Assembly (NCBI GenBank): GCA_028710415.1 | Contig: JAQTUE010000001.1 | Coordinates: forward strand, 124,001-188,000 | Direction: 5' to 3' | Source of the DNA: Paludibacter sp. | GTDB taxonomy: Bacteria; Bacteroidota; Bacteroidia; Bacteroidales; Paludibacteraceae | Length of the DNA stretch: 64,000 nt | Shown here: piece after piece, positions 1 through 9,985 of the stretch | Position numbering within the stretch: position 1 is the first letter of the stretch | Layout: each line of letters begins with the position of its first letter | Made by a program: the position numbers and the translations under genes | The notes under the pieces: model-generated | The model's input: only the letters and a program-made list of their open reading frames with translations | What the model was told of the DNA's origin: nothing | Databases searched by the model: none

Positions 1-720
1 CCCGATGGCTTGTTCGTTTTGGTCAAACACCATGGTCATTCCTAGGCGTTTATTGCTCACTTCGTAAATAATATCTTTGAAAAGAGTCGTTTCATAAACT
101 TTTGGTATATCCGTAAACATCTCATCTTTTACCTGGGAAATTAATCTTCTTCCTAAAGCTCCTCCCGGATGATATAGCGCATAGTTTTCTGCTTTAAACC
201 CGCGACGTTCCATCAGGCAAATGGTCAATGCATCTCCCAACACCAACGTGGCTGTTGTGGATGTTGTCGGGGCTAATCCCAGCGGGCAAGCTTCTTTTGA
301 TACACTCACGTTCAAAACCAAAGAAACTTCTTTGGCAAGAACTGATTTGGGGTTTCCTGTCATGGCAATCAATGAGCAACCAATTTTCTTTAACGGGGCA
401 ACTATATTTATAATTTCTGTCGAACTTCCACTATTAGAAATCAAAAGGACAATGTCATTTTTACTGACCATTCCCAGATCACCATGCATAGCCTCAGCTG
501 CATTTACAAAGATTGAAGGAGTACCTGTTGAAGCCAGGGATGAAGATATTTTATGGCCAATAATTCCGGTCTTGCCAATGCCCATTATGACCAGCTTACC
601 CTTTGAAGCGTAAATCATTTCAACTACTTCGTTCATTTCCGGTCCTATCTTATCGGCCAACTTCTGTAGTTCGGCAATTTCAAGGTTGAATATTTCTTTG
701 CTTCGTGCTATAAAGTCCAT
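1..720 (-). CDS. kdsD: Arabinose-5-phosphate isomerase KdsD, partial at left edge
   Basis: Interconverts ribulose 5-phosphate and arabinose 5-phosphate, the first committed step of Kdo synthesis, in the cytosol. The reading frame starts at an ATG at 720 (MDFIARSKEIF) and stays open to the window edge. About 240 codons are visible: an N-terminal SIS domain with GIGKTG and the ISNSGSSTEI sugar-binding stretch, then the start of the first CBS domain. The usual length is about 320 residues, so most of the CBS pair lies outside. It begins 14 bp after the stop of the KdsA-KdsC gene, so the two are probably cotranscribed and supply consecutive steps. Confidence 0.93.
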   Translation of the reverse strand, partial: MDFIARSKEIFNLEIAELQKLADKIGPEMNEVVEMIYASKGKLVIMGIGKTGIIGHKISSSLASTGTPSIFVNAAEAMHGDLGMVSKNDIVLLISNSGSSTEIINIVAPLKKIGCSLIAMTGNPKSVLAKEVSLVLNVSVSKEACPLGLAPTTSTTATLVLGDALTICLMERRGFKAENYALYHPGGALGRRLISQVKDEMFTDIPKVYETTLFKDIIYEVSNKRLGMTMVFDQNEQAIG

Positions 721-734
721 TTGTAATTTTTTCG

Positions 735-2129
735 TCAATATTTACTCATTATCATTTCCACAAATTCCCTGACACAGCCTTCTCCTCCTTTTTTCTTCAT
801 TTGAATAATCCCGGGGATATTTTTTATGGCATCCAATGCATCTGACGGGCAGGCTGCAATACCAACTGCTGAAAGCAATTCAAAACAATTCACATCATCA
901 CCGATATAAGCAACATTGGCAAGTGAAATGCCTTCTTTCTCACATATTTCTTTTACCGATGCAAGTTTTCCCCCTTCGCGTTTGCCCTGGTATAAATAAT
1001 CCAGCTTCAACTTCTGGAAACGGCGCTCCACTAATTTTGTATCTTCGGATGTTATTATGCCGGTTTTAATTCCTTTTTGGCGTATCAGTTGCAGTCCCAT
1101 TCCATCATGCGTGTTGAATTTCTTCAACTCATCACCTGCTTCTGAATAGTACATGCCGGCATCAGTTAATACCCCATCCACGTCTGTAAGTAAGAGTTTG
1201 ATGTTTGATGTTTGATGTTCCGCGTTTTGCGTTCCGCGTTCCGTGTTCTGTGTTCCGCGTTCTGTGTTCCGTGTTTCGGGGATATATTCGTTTGATATAT
1301 TTTTTGTGATATTATCGATTGCAATGGCTTGTTGTAGTGTCTCACGAATGCCGGATAAATACAGTTGGTTCGGTCCATCTGAGAATGCATGTTCCGGATC
1401 GGGATGTACTTCGGCAAATATAGCATCAACTCCTATTGCCAAAGCTGCACGCATCAGGTAAGGTACCATTTCACGGTTGCCACCGGTTGTCGTGCCTTGT
1501 CCGCCTGGTTTCTGAACAGAGTGAGTTGCATCAAACACAACCGGGAAGCCATAACTTCTCATTTCAACCAGTCCGGTCATGTCTACCACCAGGTTGTTAT
1601 ACCCGAAGCTTGAACCGCGTTCGCAAAGCAATATATTTTCATTCCCCGAATCGCGTAATTTGTCGATGACATTTTTCATGTCCCAGGGAGCCATAAACTG
1701 TCCTTTTTTTACGTTGACAATTTTACCTGTCTTTGCTGCTGCTACCAGTAAGTCTGTCTGACGGGACAGGAAGGCAGGGATTTGTAGCATGTCAGCTACT
1801 TTGGCCACTTCGGCACATTGCCAGGTTTCGTGGACATCAGTTACGATCGGGAGGTTTAATTCTGTCTTCACGCGTTGCAATATCTGCAGGCCACGTTCCA
1901 GCCCGACACCGCGTGGTGACTTGACTGATGACCGGTTGGCTTTGTCGAAAGACGATTTGAAGATTAAATGGATATGCAGTTCTTCGCAAATGTCTTTCAA
2001 CGTGCTTGCTACTTCCATGGTCATCTCTTCCGTTTCAATGGCGCAAGGTCCTGCTATTAAGACAAAACGGTTGTGTCCACCAATGTCAAAACGATTGAGA
2101 ACATTTATTTTGCAGGTATCGTTAATCAT
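735..2129 (-). CDS. kdsA-kdsC: Fused Kdo-8-phosphate synthase and Kdo-8-phosphate phosphatase (KdsA-KdsC)
   Basis: Residues 1 to about 284 are KdsA, which condenses phosphoenolpyruvate with arabinose 5-phosphate: LIAGPCAIE, KSSFDKANRSS, DVHETW and DATHSVQKPGG are visible. The Cys in AGPC is the residue of the metal-dependent KdsA class. Residues from about 310 to 464 are KdsC, a HAD phosphatase with DVDGVLTD, ITSED, KREGGK and GDDVNC; the last motif has Cys where GDDxND is usual. Between them lies a low-complexity heptapeptide linker (NTERGTQ twice, then NAEHQTS) encoded by a 7-bp tandem array. KdsA and KdsC are normally separate proteins. No ATG or TTG lies in the linker for separate KdsC translation. 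ATG at 2129 is preferred over TTG at 2132. Confidence 0.93.
   Translation of the reverse strand: MINDTCKINVLNRFDIGGHNRFVLIAGPCAIETEEMTMEVASTLKDICEELHIHLIFKSSFDKANRSSVKSPRGVGLERGLQILQRVKTELNLPIVTDVHETWQCAEVAKVADMLQIPAFLSRQTDLLVAAAKTGKIVNVKKGQFMAPWDMKNVIDKLRDSGNENILLCERGSSFGYNNLVVDMTGLVEMRSYGFPVVFDATHSVQKPGGQGTTTGGNREMVPYLMRAALAIGVDAIFAEVHPDPEHAFSDGPNQLYLSGIRETLQQAIAIDNITKNISNEYIPETRNTERGTQNTERGTQNAEHQTSNIKLLLTDVDGVLTDAGMYYSEAGDELKKFNTHDGMGLQLIRQKGIKTGIITSEDTKLVERRFQKLKLDYLYQGKREGGKLASVKEICEKEGISLANVAYIGDDVNCFELLSAVGIAACPSDALDAIKNIPGIIQMKKKGGEGCVREFVEMIMSKY
1200..1276 (-). repeat. Heptameric tandem repeat coding the KdsA-KdsC linker
   Basis: Eleven head-to-tail 7-bp units on the plus strand: GATGTTT twice, GATGTTC, then variants of CGCGTTC, CGTGTTC and TGTGTTC. 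Three units make 21 bp, so the encoded linker has a seven-residue period. Gain or loss of one unit would shift frame; the alternative frame is open only down to about 1166. Confidence 0.95.
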
Positions 2130-2145
2130 CAATATTCAATTTTAA

Positions 2146-3465
2146 TTAAGCAATGGTATAGGTGCGCACCCAATCTACTTCAAGTTCACCGGCGCTGCCT
2201 TTTTGTTTTTGGGAAATAAATGAGTTGAAAGCAAGATACATTGATTCTGAAGGAATATTACTTGCTGTTCGATATACTTCCAGGTCGTTGATCATCCAGA
2301 TCAATTCCTTATGCGACCAGATTAAAGTATAAATATAGTATTGTCCCGGATTCAATCCTTTAATTTGGATGCCATCTACCAGATTCTTGTTTGCATTCCC
2401 CAGTGTGATTGATTTTCCATTAAAGTGGAAAATGTTGATATGCGGTAGTTTGCTTTCTGAACCTAACCAGAACGCATGCTGGATATCCCCGGTGCAACGA
2501 AGTTTCGCACGAAACATTCCATGTTTCTGGCGAAATGTATCCGCTGTTTGAAGTACATCCGAGGTGTAATTGAATTCCTTTTCAATGAAACCTTTCGTAG
2601 TATCCCAGGCACGTGCCCTAACCTTTTCATGTTTCGTGGCTAGTTTTAAAACTCCCTCTTCAACTGATACATTTTTACCGGAATGATTAGCCTGTTTTTC
2701 ATTGCTGAATGAATGGTTCCCGATAAGTTGCTCGCTTTTATAATGGAACCCAAAGTCCCAACGCGATTTATCCAGTGTATTCCAATCAAATTCATCCTGA
2801 AAGGATATTTTTCTTGTAAGGTAATCCTCAAATCGTTGTGGCTTTTCATTTTCATAAAATACGATATCCGGATTTTTTGCCAACTCATAAAAGCGTTCTT
2901 GTTGGGCATATTCCGGGGTTGTCTGCCAACGGTTTTCATTCGCCCAGAAGTCATTCGCCTTTTTAAATTCAGAGGATGCTACCTTTACCTTCAAGAGTTC
3001 AAATTCCTTGATGATATACGAATCATGAAAACGGATATACTTTTTATAATCTTTGGAATGTTCAAAATGCTTGAATTTCTTTAAGGTCTCCGAAGCCTTT
3101 ACCTTCTTCTTGTCTCCCAGGAATTCATAATCGGGAGTCGTTTTAAAATGAAGATATTGCTTTAAGAGGTCCGATTCAAGCACCTGATAATAAAGACGGA
3201 TAGCCGGAGTGTTTTGAAGTTTTTTACACTTGTGCGTATTCCTGTATTCTTCCGTGTCTTTATATTTTCTGTTTTTTAGGATCTTCTTATTGTCCTGGAA
3301 TGCAGCTGATTTAACTACATGAAAAAGCTGTTTGTAATCTGCCAGCTCAACCGATTTCTCTACTTCAGCGTACCGATGCATAGCTTTTATAAGGTCGGCT
3401 TCATCCTTTTCAAGTTTTGCAGTAGGAGTGATGCCTCCAAAAAGTATTTTCCAAAAAAGATTCAT
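2146..3465 (-). CDS. GH16-like concanavalin-A fold protein with helical N-terminus, catalytic residues absent
   Basis: A 439-residue protein with no signal peptide, so probably cytosolic. Residues 1 to about 215 are lysine- and tyrosine-rich and helical, with loosely repeated units around paired aromatic residues (for example TTPDYEFL, HSKDYKKYIRF, TTPEYAQQERF). Residues from about 220 to 439 match a glycoside hydrolase 16 / laminarinase beta-sandwich (FQDEFDWNTLDKSRWDFG, FRAKLRCTGDIQHAFWLG, DWVRTYTIA). The canonical ExDxxE nucleophile and acid motif is replaced by HINIFHF near residue 342, so hydrolase activity is unlikely and a binding role is inferred. It sits 12 bp after the LOG gene and 16 bp before kdsA-kdsC. 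The function is unknown. Confidence 0.75.
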   Translation of the reverse strand: MNLFWKILFGGITPTAKLEKDEADLIKAMHRYAEVEKSVELADYKQLFHVVKSAAFQDNKKILKNRKYKDTEEYRNTHKCKKLQNTPAIRLYYQVLESDLLKQYLHFKTTPDYEFLGDKKKVKASETLKKFKHFEHSKDYKKYIRFHDSYIIKEFELLKVKVASSEFKKANDFWANENRWQTTPEYAQQERFYELAKNPDIVFYENEKPQRFEDYLTRKISFQDEFDWNTLDKSRWDFGFHYKSEQLIGNHSFSNEKQANHSGKNVSVEEGVLKLATKHEKVRARAWDTTKGFIEKEFNYTSDVLQTADTFRQKHGMFRAKLRCTGDIQHAFWLGSESKLPHINIFHFNGKSITLGNANKNLVDGIQIKGLNPGQYYIYTLIWSHKELIWMINDLEVYRTASNIPSESMYLAFNSFISQKQKGSAGELEVDWVRTYTIA

Positions 3466-3477
3466 AATGCTATTAAA

Positions 3478-4026
3478 TTATGAGTTTTTAGTTGACAAAT
3501 TTATTAACTCCATACAGTGATTGATGTTTTGGGCAATAAGTGGTTTGTATTTTTCATCAGCAGGAATAAACATTTCGCTTCGCATATAGTTTATCTGGCT
3601 GAGGAATTGATCGTAAAAGCCTTCCTGGTTTATTAATATCAAAGGCTTTTTATGTTCTCCTACAATACCGGAAGTGACAATATCCAACATTTCGTCTAAC
3701 GTGCCATAGCTTCCCGGAAGAACTACAAACACATCGGTCAATGTCTTCATAAGTGCTTTCCGGTCACTTAGTGTTTCAACTGTGAAAAGCTCGGTAGGCA
3801 AATTGCTTTGGCGATTCATTTTTATTATTGCCTGGGATATTACCCCGATTATTTCACCGTTTTTACTTTGAGCCCCTTCAGCCACCGCATCCATCAATCC
3901 TCCTGTTGCTCCACCATATACCAGTTTATTCCCGCTTTCAGCGATTAACTCACCCAGGCGGAATGCAGCTGATTTATAGTGATCGGCAATCAGGTTGCTG
4001 GAAGAACAGAATACGGCTATATTCAT
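3478..4026 (-). CDS. LOG-family nucleotide 5'-monophosphate phosphoribohydrolase (TIGR00730)
   Basis: A 182-residue Rossmann-fold protein of the family once labelled lysine decarboxylase and now known to split purine or cytokinin nucleoside monophosphates into base and ribose 5-phosphate. VYGGATGGLMDAVAEGA and VVLPGSYGTLDEM are visible. The latter is the PGGxGTxxE signature with Ser in place of the second Gly. Length is normal for the short type I members. The start ATG at 4026 opens MNIAVFCSSS. It leads a tight run with the GH16-like and Kdo genes and is separated from gyrB by a repeat-filled gap. Substrate is not deducible here. Confidence 0.85.
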   Translation of the reverse strand: MNIAVFCSSSNLIADHYKSAAFRLGELIAESGNKLVYGGATGGLMDAVAEGAQSKNGEIIGVISQAIIKMNRQSNLPTELFTVETLSDRKALMKTLTDVFVVLPGSYGTLDEMLDIVTSGIVGEHKKPLILINQEGFYDQFLSQINYMRSEMFIPADEKYKPLIAQNINHCMELINLSTKNS

Positions 4027-4253
4027 GTTGGTTAATTAGTTGAGTAAGTTAATTGGTTGATTAAGTTGATTAAGTTGATTAAGTTGATTGAGTTAATTGG
4101 TTGATTGAGTTGATTAAGTAAATATATTTATTTGAGAATTCCATTTATAATAGATGCAAATAAAAAGTTTAAAAACTTATTAGATTATGTCCCAATCAAC
4201 TCAATCAACTAATTAACATATTTAACCAATTAACCAATCAACCAATTAACCAA
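4027..4253. repeat. AT-rich inverted array of TTGATTAAG-type units filling the gyrB-LOG gap
   Basis: From about 4030 to 4122 the plus strand is a tandem of 8-9 bp units (GTTGATTAA, TTAATTGG, TTGATTGAG). After an 80-bp AT-rich core, 4190-4253 carries the reverse complement units (CAACTCAAT, AACCAATTA). The two halves can pair into a long imperfect hairpin. The array starts at the LOG start codon and runs into the gyrB stop codon. A second array of the same units is at 57645-57905. Confidence 0.85.
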
Positions 4254-6558
<2,305 letters not shown>

Positions 6559-6816
6559 ATGCCAACAATAAGCGAATTCTTTGGAATCTATATTCAAATT
6601 ATGTTCCTTGATCATAATCCTCCACATTTTCATGCTAAATATGGAAATCAAAAAGTGATTATTGAAATCGAAAGCGGGATTGTGAAAGGTGAAATGTCTG
6701 AAAGGGCTTTACGTCTTATTTTTGAATGGAAGGATTTGCATAAAGAAGAGCTAAAACATGCCTGGGAAAAAGCTAAACATGGTGAACAACCCGATAAAAT
6801 TGACCCACTAAAATAG
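6559..6816 (+). CDS. DUF4160 domain protein
   Basis: An 85-residue cytosolic protein opening MPTISEFFGIYIQ, with the family hallmark DHNPPHFHAKYG and the conserved region WKDLHKEELKHAWE. ATG at 6559 is chosen over an in-frame GTG at 6550 because family members start MPTI. It is followed 6 bp later by a DUF2442 gene. This pairing recurs in many genomes and has been proposed to be toxin-antitoxin-like, which is not established. No catalytic residues can be assigned. Confidence 0.85.
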   Translation: MPTISEFFGIYIQIMFLDHNPPHFHAKYGNQKVIIEIESGIVKGEMSERALRLIFEWKDLHKEELKHAWEKAKHGEQPDKIDPLK

Positions 6817-6822
6817 AATTAA

Positions 6823-7095
6823 ATGTTTACAGAAGTAACTAAAGCTGAATATATTGGCAATTATAAAGTAAGTGTGCTGTTTAATGATGGGGTGACTAAA
6901 ATTATTGATTTCTACAGTATTTTATTCCTTCATGATTACCCGGCTTTCATTACTTTGAAGGATATTGAAGTGTTTAAAAAATTCAAGGTTACTGACACGC
7001 TTGAATGGGATAATGGGAACATAGATATTGCTCCTGAAACTTTATATGAGATGGGTGAAACGGTAAATGCAAATCCAATTGAATACTCTATTTGA
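6823..7095 (+). CDS. DUF2442 domain protein
   Basis: A 90-residue small cytosolic protein (VTKAEYIGNYKVSVLFNDG, DFYSILFL, FKKFKVTDTLEWDNGNIDI, PETLYEM). DUF2442 proteins have a compact fold often coded beside DUF4160. The 6-bp gap to the DUF4160 stop indicates cotranscription. A second, unpaired DUF2442 gene is at 61765-62010. Function is unproven. Confidence 0.85.
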   Translation: MFTEVTKAEYIGNYKVSVLFNDGVTKIIDFYSILFLHDYPAFITLKDIEVFKKFKVTDTLEWDNGNIDIAPETLYEMGETVNANPIEYSI

Positions 7096-7226
7096 AATTG
7101 TAGTAATATGTCAACGGGGGAGGCTTTAAGCCAATCGTAAAGAATATTTTGTAAATTAAGCAACGTGTATATTATTTCTTATCTTTGCAGCATTATTAAC
7201 AAGGAATAATAAACCAACATACATCG

Positions 7227-7739
7227 ATGAAAAAGTTAATTATCTTAAGTGTCTTATTTTCAATTCATATAGGAATTTTTGCACAAATAAACTCAATATC
7301 AAATAGTAAAGATACGATTCAGATCTTAAATAATGCCCAAGGTACTTCGTATTATCATGCCGGAGAAAAGCTTAATAATAACAATCTTAAAAGTTTAATG
7401 AGTAAAAACACAAAAGCCTCTAAGGAGTTTTCGAGATATAAGGAACTAAGTGGAGGTGCAAGTGTATTGATGATCGGCGGGGCTGCTTTAATGACGTATG
7501 GCTTTTATAAATACAAAAAATTGGAGAATACCTTTCCGGCAGGTTCATACAATTCTGCTCCATTAATGATCGGAATAGGTGCTGTTGTAGTATCAATTCC
7601 AGTATTAATTGTATCAAAAAGTCATTTGAGAAACTCTGTGGTAATTTATAATAATTCAATAACCAATCATACTGATCGAAGTTTAAGTTTGCATTTTATA
7701 GTTAATCCTAATGGGGTTGGTTTGCAAATGACATTTTGA
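7227..7739 (+). CDS. Small exported protein of unknown function
   Basis: 170 residues with a Sec signal peptide (MKKLIILSVLFSIHIGIFAQ, cleavage after AQ). Two hydrophobic stretches follow, around residues 75-95 (GASVLMIGGAALMTYGFY) and 110-130 (PLMIGIGAVVVSIPVLIV), with glycine-rich character, so it may be an inner-membrane hairpin protein. The tail (LSLHFIVNPNGVGLQMTF) resembles a closing beta strand ending in Phe. A -7 box TATCTTTG at 7180-7187 precedes it. I do not recognise the family. Confidence 0.7.
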   Translation: MKKLIILSVLFSIHIGIFAQINSISNSKDTIQILNNAQGTSYYHAGEKLNNNNLKSLMSKNTKASKEFSRYKELSGGASVLMIGGAALMTYGFYKYKKLENTFPAGSYNSAPLMIGIGAVVVSIPVLIVSKSHLRNSVVIYNNSITNHTDRSLSLHFIVNPNGVGLQMTF

Positions 7740-7756
7740 ATTTAAATGGTAAGAAA

Positions 7757-7804
7757 TAAAAACAGGACAGCCATTCAAATCATTGAATGGCTGTCTTGTT
7801 TTTA
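7757..7804. terminator. Bidirectional intrinsic terminator
   Basis: An almost perfect stem: AAAACAGGACAGCCATTCAA pairs with its complement around the loop ATCA, with A and T runs on both sides. It lies between the convergent genes ending at 7739 and 7816. Confidence 0.9.
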
Positions 7805-7815
7805 TTTCACGAATC

Positions 7816-8766
7816 CTACTCCAGTATCTCGTTATCGTGCATTTCTTTCATAAAGCTCACGAAATCGTTTTTCTTGTCCGATTCCATCCATTCCATACTC
7901 CGGCGTGGATGTGCGTTCAACGCCCCTGAAATCAGGTAAGGGATATGGTATCCCCATTCAATTTCTTGCTGCAGTGGATGGATATAATCCTGAATCACCT
8001 GTAGCAAAGGCAATAACCTGTATTTTGGGTTTTTCAGGAAGGCAATCAATATCTCTATCGGGCAATTACCTGCTCCGCGTCCCAGTCCCAATAGGGTGGC
8101 GTCGAGCATGGTGCATCCTTCCATTAATGCTGTATAGGTGTTCGACATGGCCATTTGCATGTTGTTGTGCGCATGGATTCCAATCTCTTTACCCGGCAAG
8201 GCAGCCATGTATTTCCGAACCAAATGCTGGATGGATTCAATGTACATGCTCCCGAAGCTGTCCACGGCATAAAACACCTGGACGCGTGATTTGGCAATGT
8301 CCTTCAGTGCTTCGTCCAGTTCCAGTTCGCCAACAGTGGATACCGCCATCAGGTTGATACACGTTTCGTACCCTTTGTCCATGCAATGGTGGGCCAGCGC
8401 AATGGCTTTGTCCACCTGGTGCACATAACATGCCACCCTGATCATGTCCAGCGCACTGTCGGCAGCCATAGGTATATCCGAAAGCTCAATCCTGCCTATA
8501 TCCGCCATAGCCGAAAGCTTCAGGTTCGTTTCATTCTTTCCCACAATCCGTTCCAGGTCTTTCTGATGACAGAATTTCCAGGCTCCCATTTCCTTCCGGT
8601 CGAAAGCCTTCTCGCTGCTCAGGTAACCGATTTCCATATAGTCAATCCCGGCTTCTACGCATGCGGTATACACTCCCCTGACAAAATCATCACTGAATTG
8701 CCACTTGTTCATCAGCCCGCCATCCCTAACGGTGCAATCCATTACTTTAATATCCTGTTTATACAT
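7816..8766 (-). CDS. DRE-TIM (HMGL-like) aldolase domain protein
   Basis: A 316-residue TIM-barrel metallolyase related to 4-hydroxy-2-oxovalerate aldolase and isopropylmalate synthase catalytic domains. The metal and catalytic signature DCTVRDGG is at residues 10-17; HAHNN and GLGRGAGN follow on the later strands. It lacks the DmpG communication domain and the LeuA regulatory domain, so its substrate is open. The next gene on the same strand upstream is a chorismate mutase about 110 bp away, which hints at a link to aromatic or chorismate-derived metabolism by context only. Confidence 0.82.
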   Translation of the reverse strand: MYKQDIKVMDCTVRDGGLMNKWQFSDDFVRGVYTACVEAGIDYMEIGYLSSEKAFDRKEMGAWKFCHQKDLERIVGKNETNLKLSAMADIGRIELSDIPMAADSALDMIRVACYVHQVDKAIALAHHCMDKGYETCINLMAVSTVGELELDEALKDIAKSRVQVFYAVDSFGSMYIESIQHLVRKYMAALPGKEIGIHAHNNMQMAMSNTYTALMEGCTMLDATLLGLGRGAGNCPIEILIAFLKNPKYRLLPLLQVIQDYIHPLQQEIEWGYHIPYLISGALNAHPRRSMEWMESDKKNDFVSFMKEMHDNEILE

Positions 8767-8790
8767 CTTTTTATTTTAAATAAATACGAC

Positions 8791-8900
8791 CCCCAACCCC
8801 TAAAGGGGAGTTTTGAGTTAGTATTGGTTGTTATTTGTTCTGTTATAAAATATATATCCTTTTATATATCTGGTCTTTAAGCCCCTTTAGGGGTTTGGGG
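8791..8900. repeat. Inverted pair of CCCCTAAAGGGG repeats
   Basis: CCCCAACCCCTAAAGGGG at 8791-8808 and its near complement CCCCTTTAGGGGTTTGGGG at 8882-8900, 73 bp apart. Each core is itself a palindrome. The right copy supplies the last codons and stop region of the chorismate mutase gene. Confidence 0.88.
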
Positions 8901-9203
8901 TTCTTTTCTTTCCAAAAGTTCCAGTTCCTTCCCAATATTATGGTCCACCAGAAACCGGTATATCTGCTCAAATGTATCTTTGTCCAGCCCGTGTTTTTCA
9001 GCCCATTCACCTCGCACCTTGATGACATGGTCTTTACGGTGTTGCGCCACAATGCTCTCAGTATCCGTTTTAAACTTCACAATTTCACTCACATATTGAA
9101 ACCGTAACCCGAATAGGGCTATGATCTCCTGGTCAATACGGTCAATTTGTTCGCGTATTTCTTCTTTGCAGGCACATTCGGACGGATTCTTTGCAGGTTT
9201 CAA
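8877..9203 (-). CDS. Chorismate mutase, AroQ class (type II)
   Basis: A 108-residue all-helical protein of the monofunctional AroQ / isochorismate-pyruvate lyase fold. REQIDRIDQEIIALFGLRFQYV is followed by a KHGLDKDTFEQIYRFLVDHNI-type third helix. The Arg of helix 1, Lys in VKFK and Gln in IVAQHR fit active-site positions. It rearranges chorismate to prephenate or, as in PchB, acts on isochorismate. The start is a TTG at 9203; there is no ATG and a stop lies a few codons upstream. The last residues, QTPKGA, come from an intergenic palindromic repeat, so the 3' end has been rebuilt. Confidence 0.8.
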   Translation of the reverse strand: MKPAKNPSECACKEEIREQIDRIDQEIIALFGLRFQYVSEIVKFKTDTESIVAQHRKDHVIKVRGEWAEKHGLDKDTFEQIYRFLVDHNIGKELELLERKEPQTPKGA

Positions 9204-9337
9204 GGTAGTTTGCTTTTTGCGATTTGTTATAAATATCGTACAAAAATAGCAATTATGTTTTGATTGTTCAAATATAATGGCATATTGATTTCAAATTGAC
9301 GTTTTTGACTTTAAATTATTATGATTATCCGCATAAA

Positions 9338-9434
9338 GTCCTAAAACATACTTGTTGGTTTTATCTTTAGGTGGTCTGCACCTTTTGATTTGTTCTTGAC
9401 ACTTAGTTCTACCAACATGTCGGGACCCTGTCAC
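9338..9434 (+). repeat. Degenerate half copy of the REPIN-like element
   Basis: Shows in order GTCCTAA, the hairpin-like GGTGGTCTGCACC (9370-9382), then TTCTACCAA and GTCGGGACCCTGTC. The same order and spacing occur in the right arm of the complete element at 60473-60681, read on the minus strand. Confidence 0.75.
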
Positions 9435-9927
9435 TTTTCATTGCATGCACAAGGAGAGTAACTGCAATGTTTAGGGAGAAAAGATTATCAAACTAAAATG
9501 TTTGTCGGTCGGTTAAATATAATCATTTCTAAAATAATACGTTTTATTTTAGCATACTTAAAAAAATAACATAGGATGAATTTTAATGAATGAGTTCAGT
9601 TATTTTATTTATTACACTTGTTCTGTTGATATCACCATCTTATCGATACCATATCGGTGATGTTCCATATATATTCCATATGTGTTCCATATATGGAACA
9701 TTTATGGATCATGAATTAATTATTTATTGTTTAGAAGTGTTATGATGGCAATGTTGTTATGAATGGATTATTATCTAAGCCATATTTAAACCATACTTGA
9801 ATCTATATCGACGATCGTTTAAAAGATGAAGTTAAATGGATCAGTTAAAGGCAAGGGTGTTGATGGGGTAAAAATTGGTAAAATCCGGTTAAATATTGAT
9901 GCTTTTGAGTACTAAATTTTCAAAAAA

Positions 9928-9964
9928 AACAGGCGGGATGACCATAAGTCATTCCGCCTGTTAA
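9928..9964 (-). terminator. Intrinsic terminator of htpG
   Basis: The stem AACAGGCGGAATGACTT / GGTCATCCCGCCTGTT is followed on the minus strand by a run of eight T, about 25 bp after the htpG stop. Confidence 0.9.
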
Positions 9965-9985
9965 ATGTATACTATTGGTCAGGGA

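Larger units (their letters stand above)
9204..9985. other. Gene-free region with repeat fragments and palindromes
   Basis: 780 AT-rich bases with no coding frame that I trust. It contains a degenerate REP-like half element (9338-9434), a dyad ATCACC...GGTGAT near 9629-9661, three close TTCCATAT motifs including the perfect 16-bp palindrome GTTCCATATATGGAAC near 9684-9699, and the htpG terminator at its right end. Confidence 0.6.

Noticed and set aside
1166..1429. Alternative 87-codon frame across the KdsA-KdsC linker
   Set aside because: It exists because a 7-bp array is open in all three frames; the codons outside the array have no protein character.
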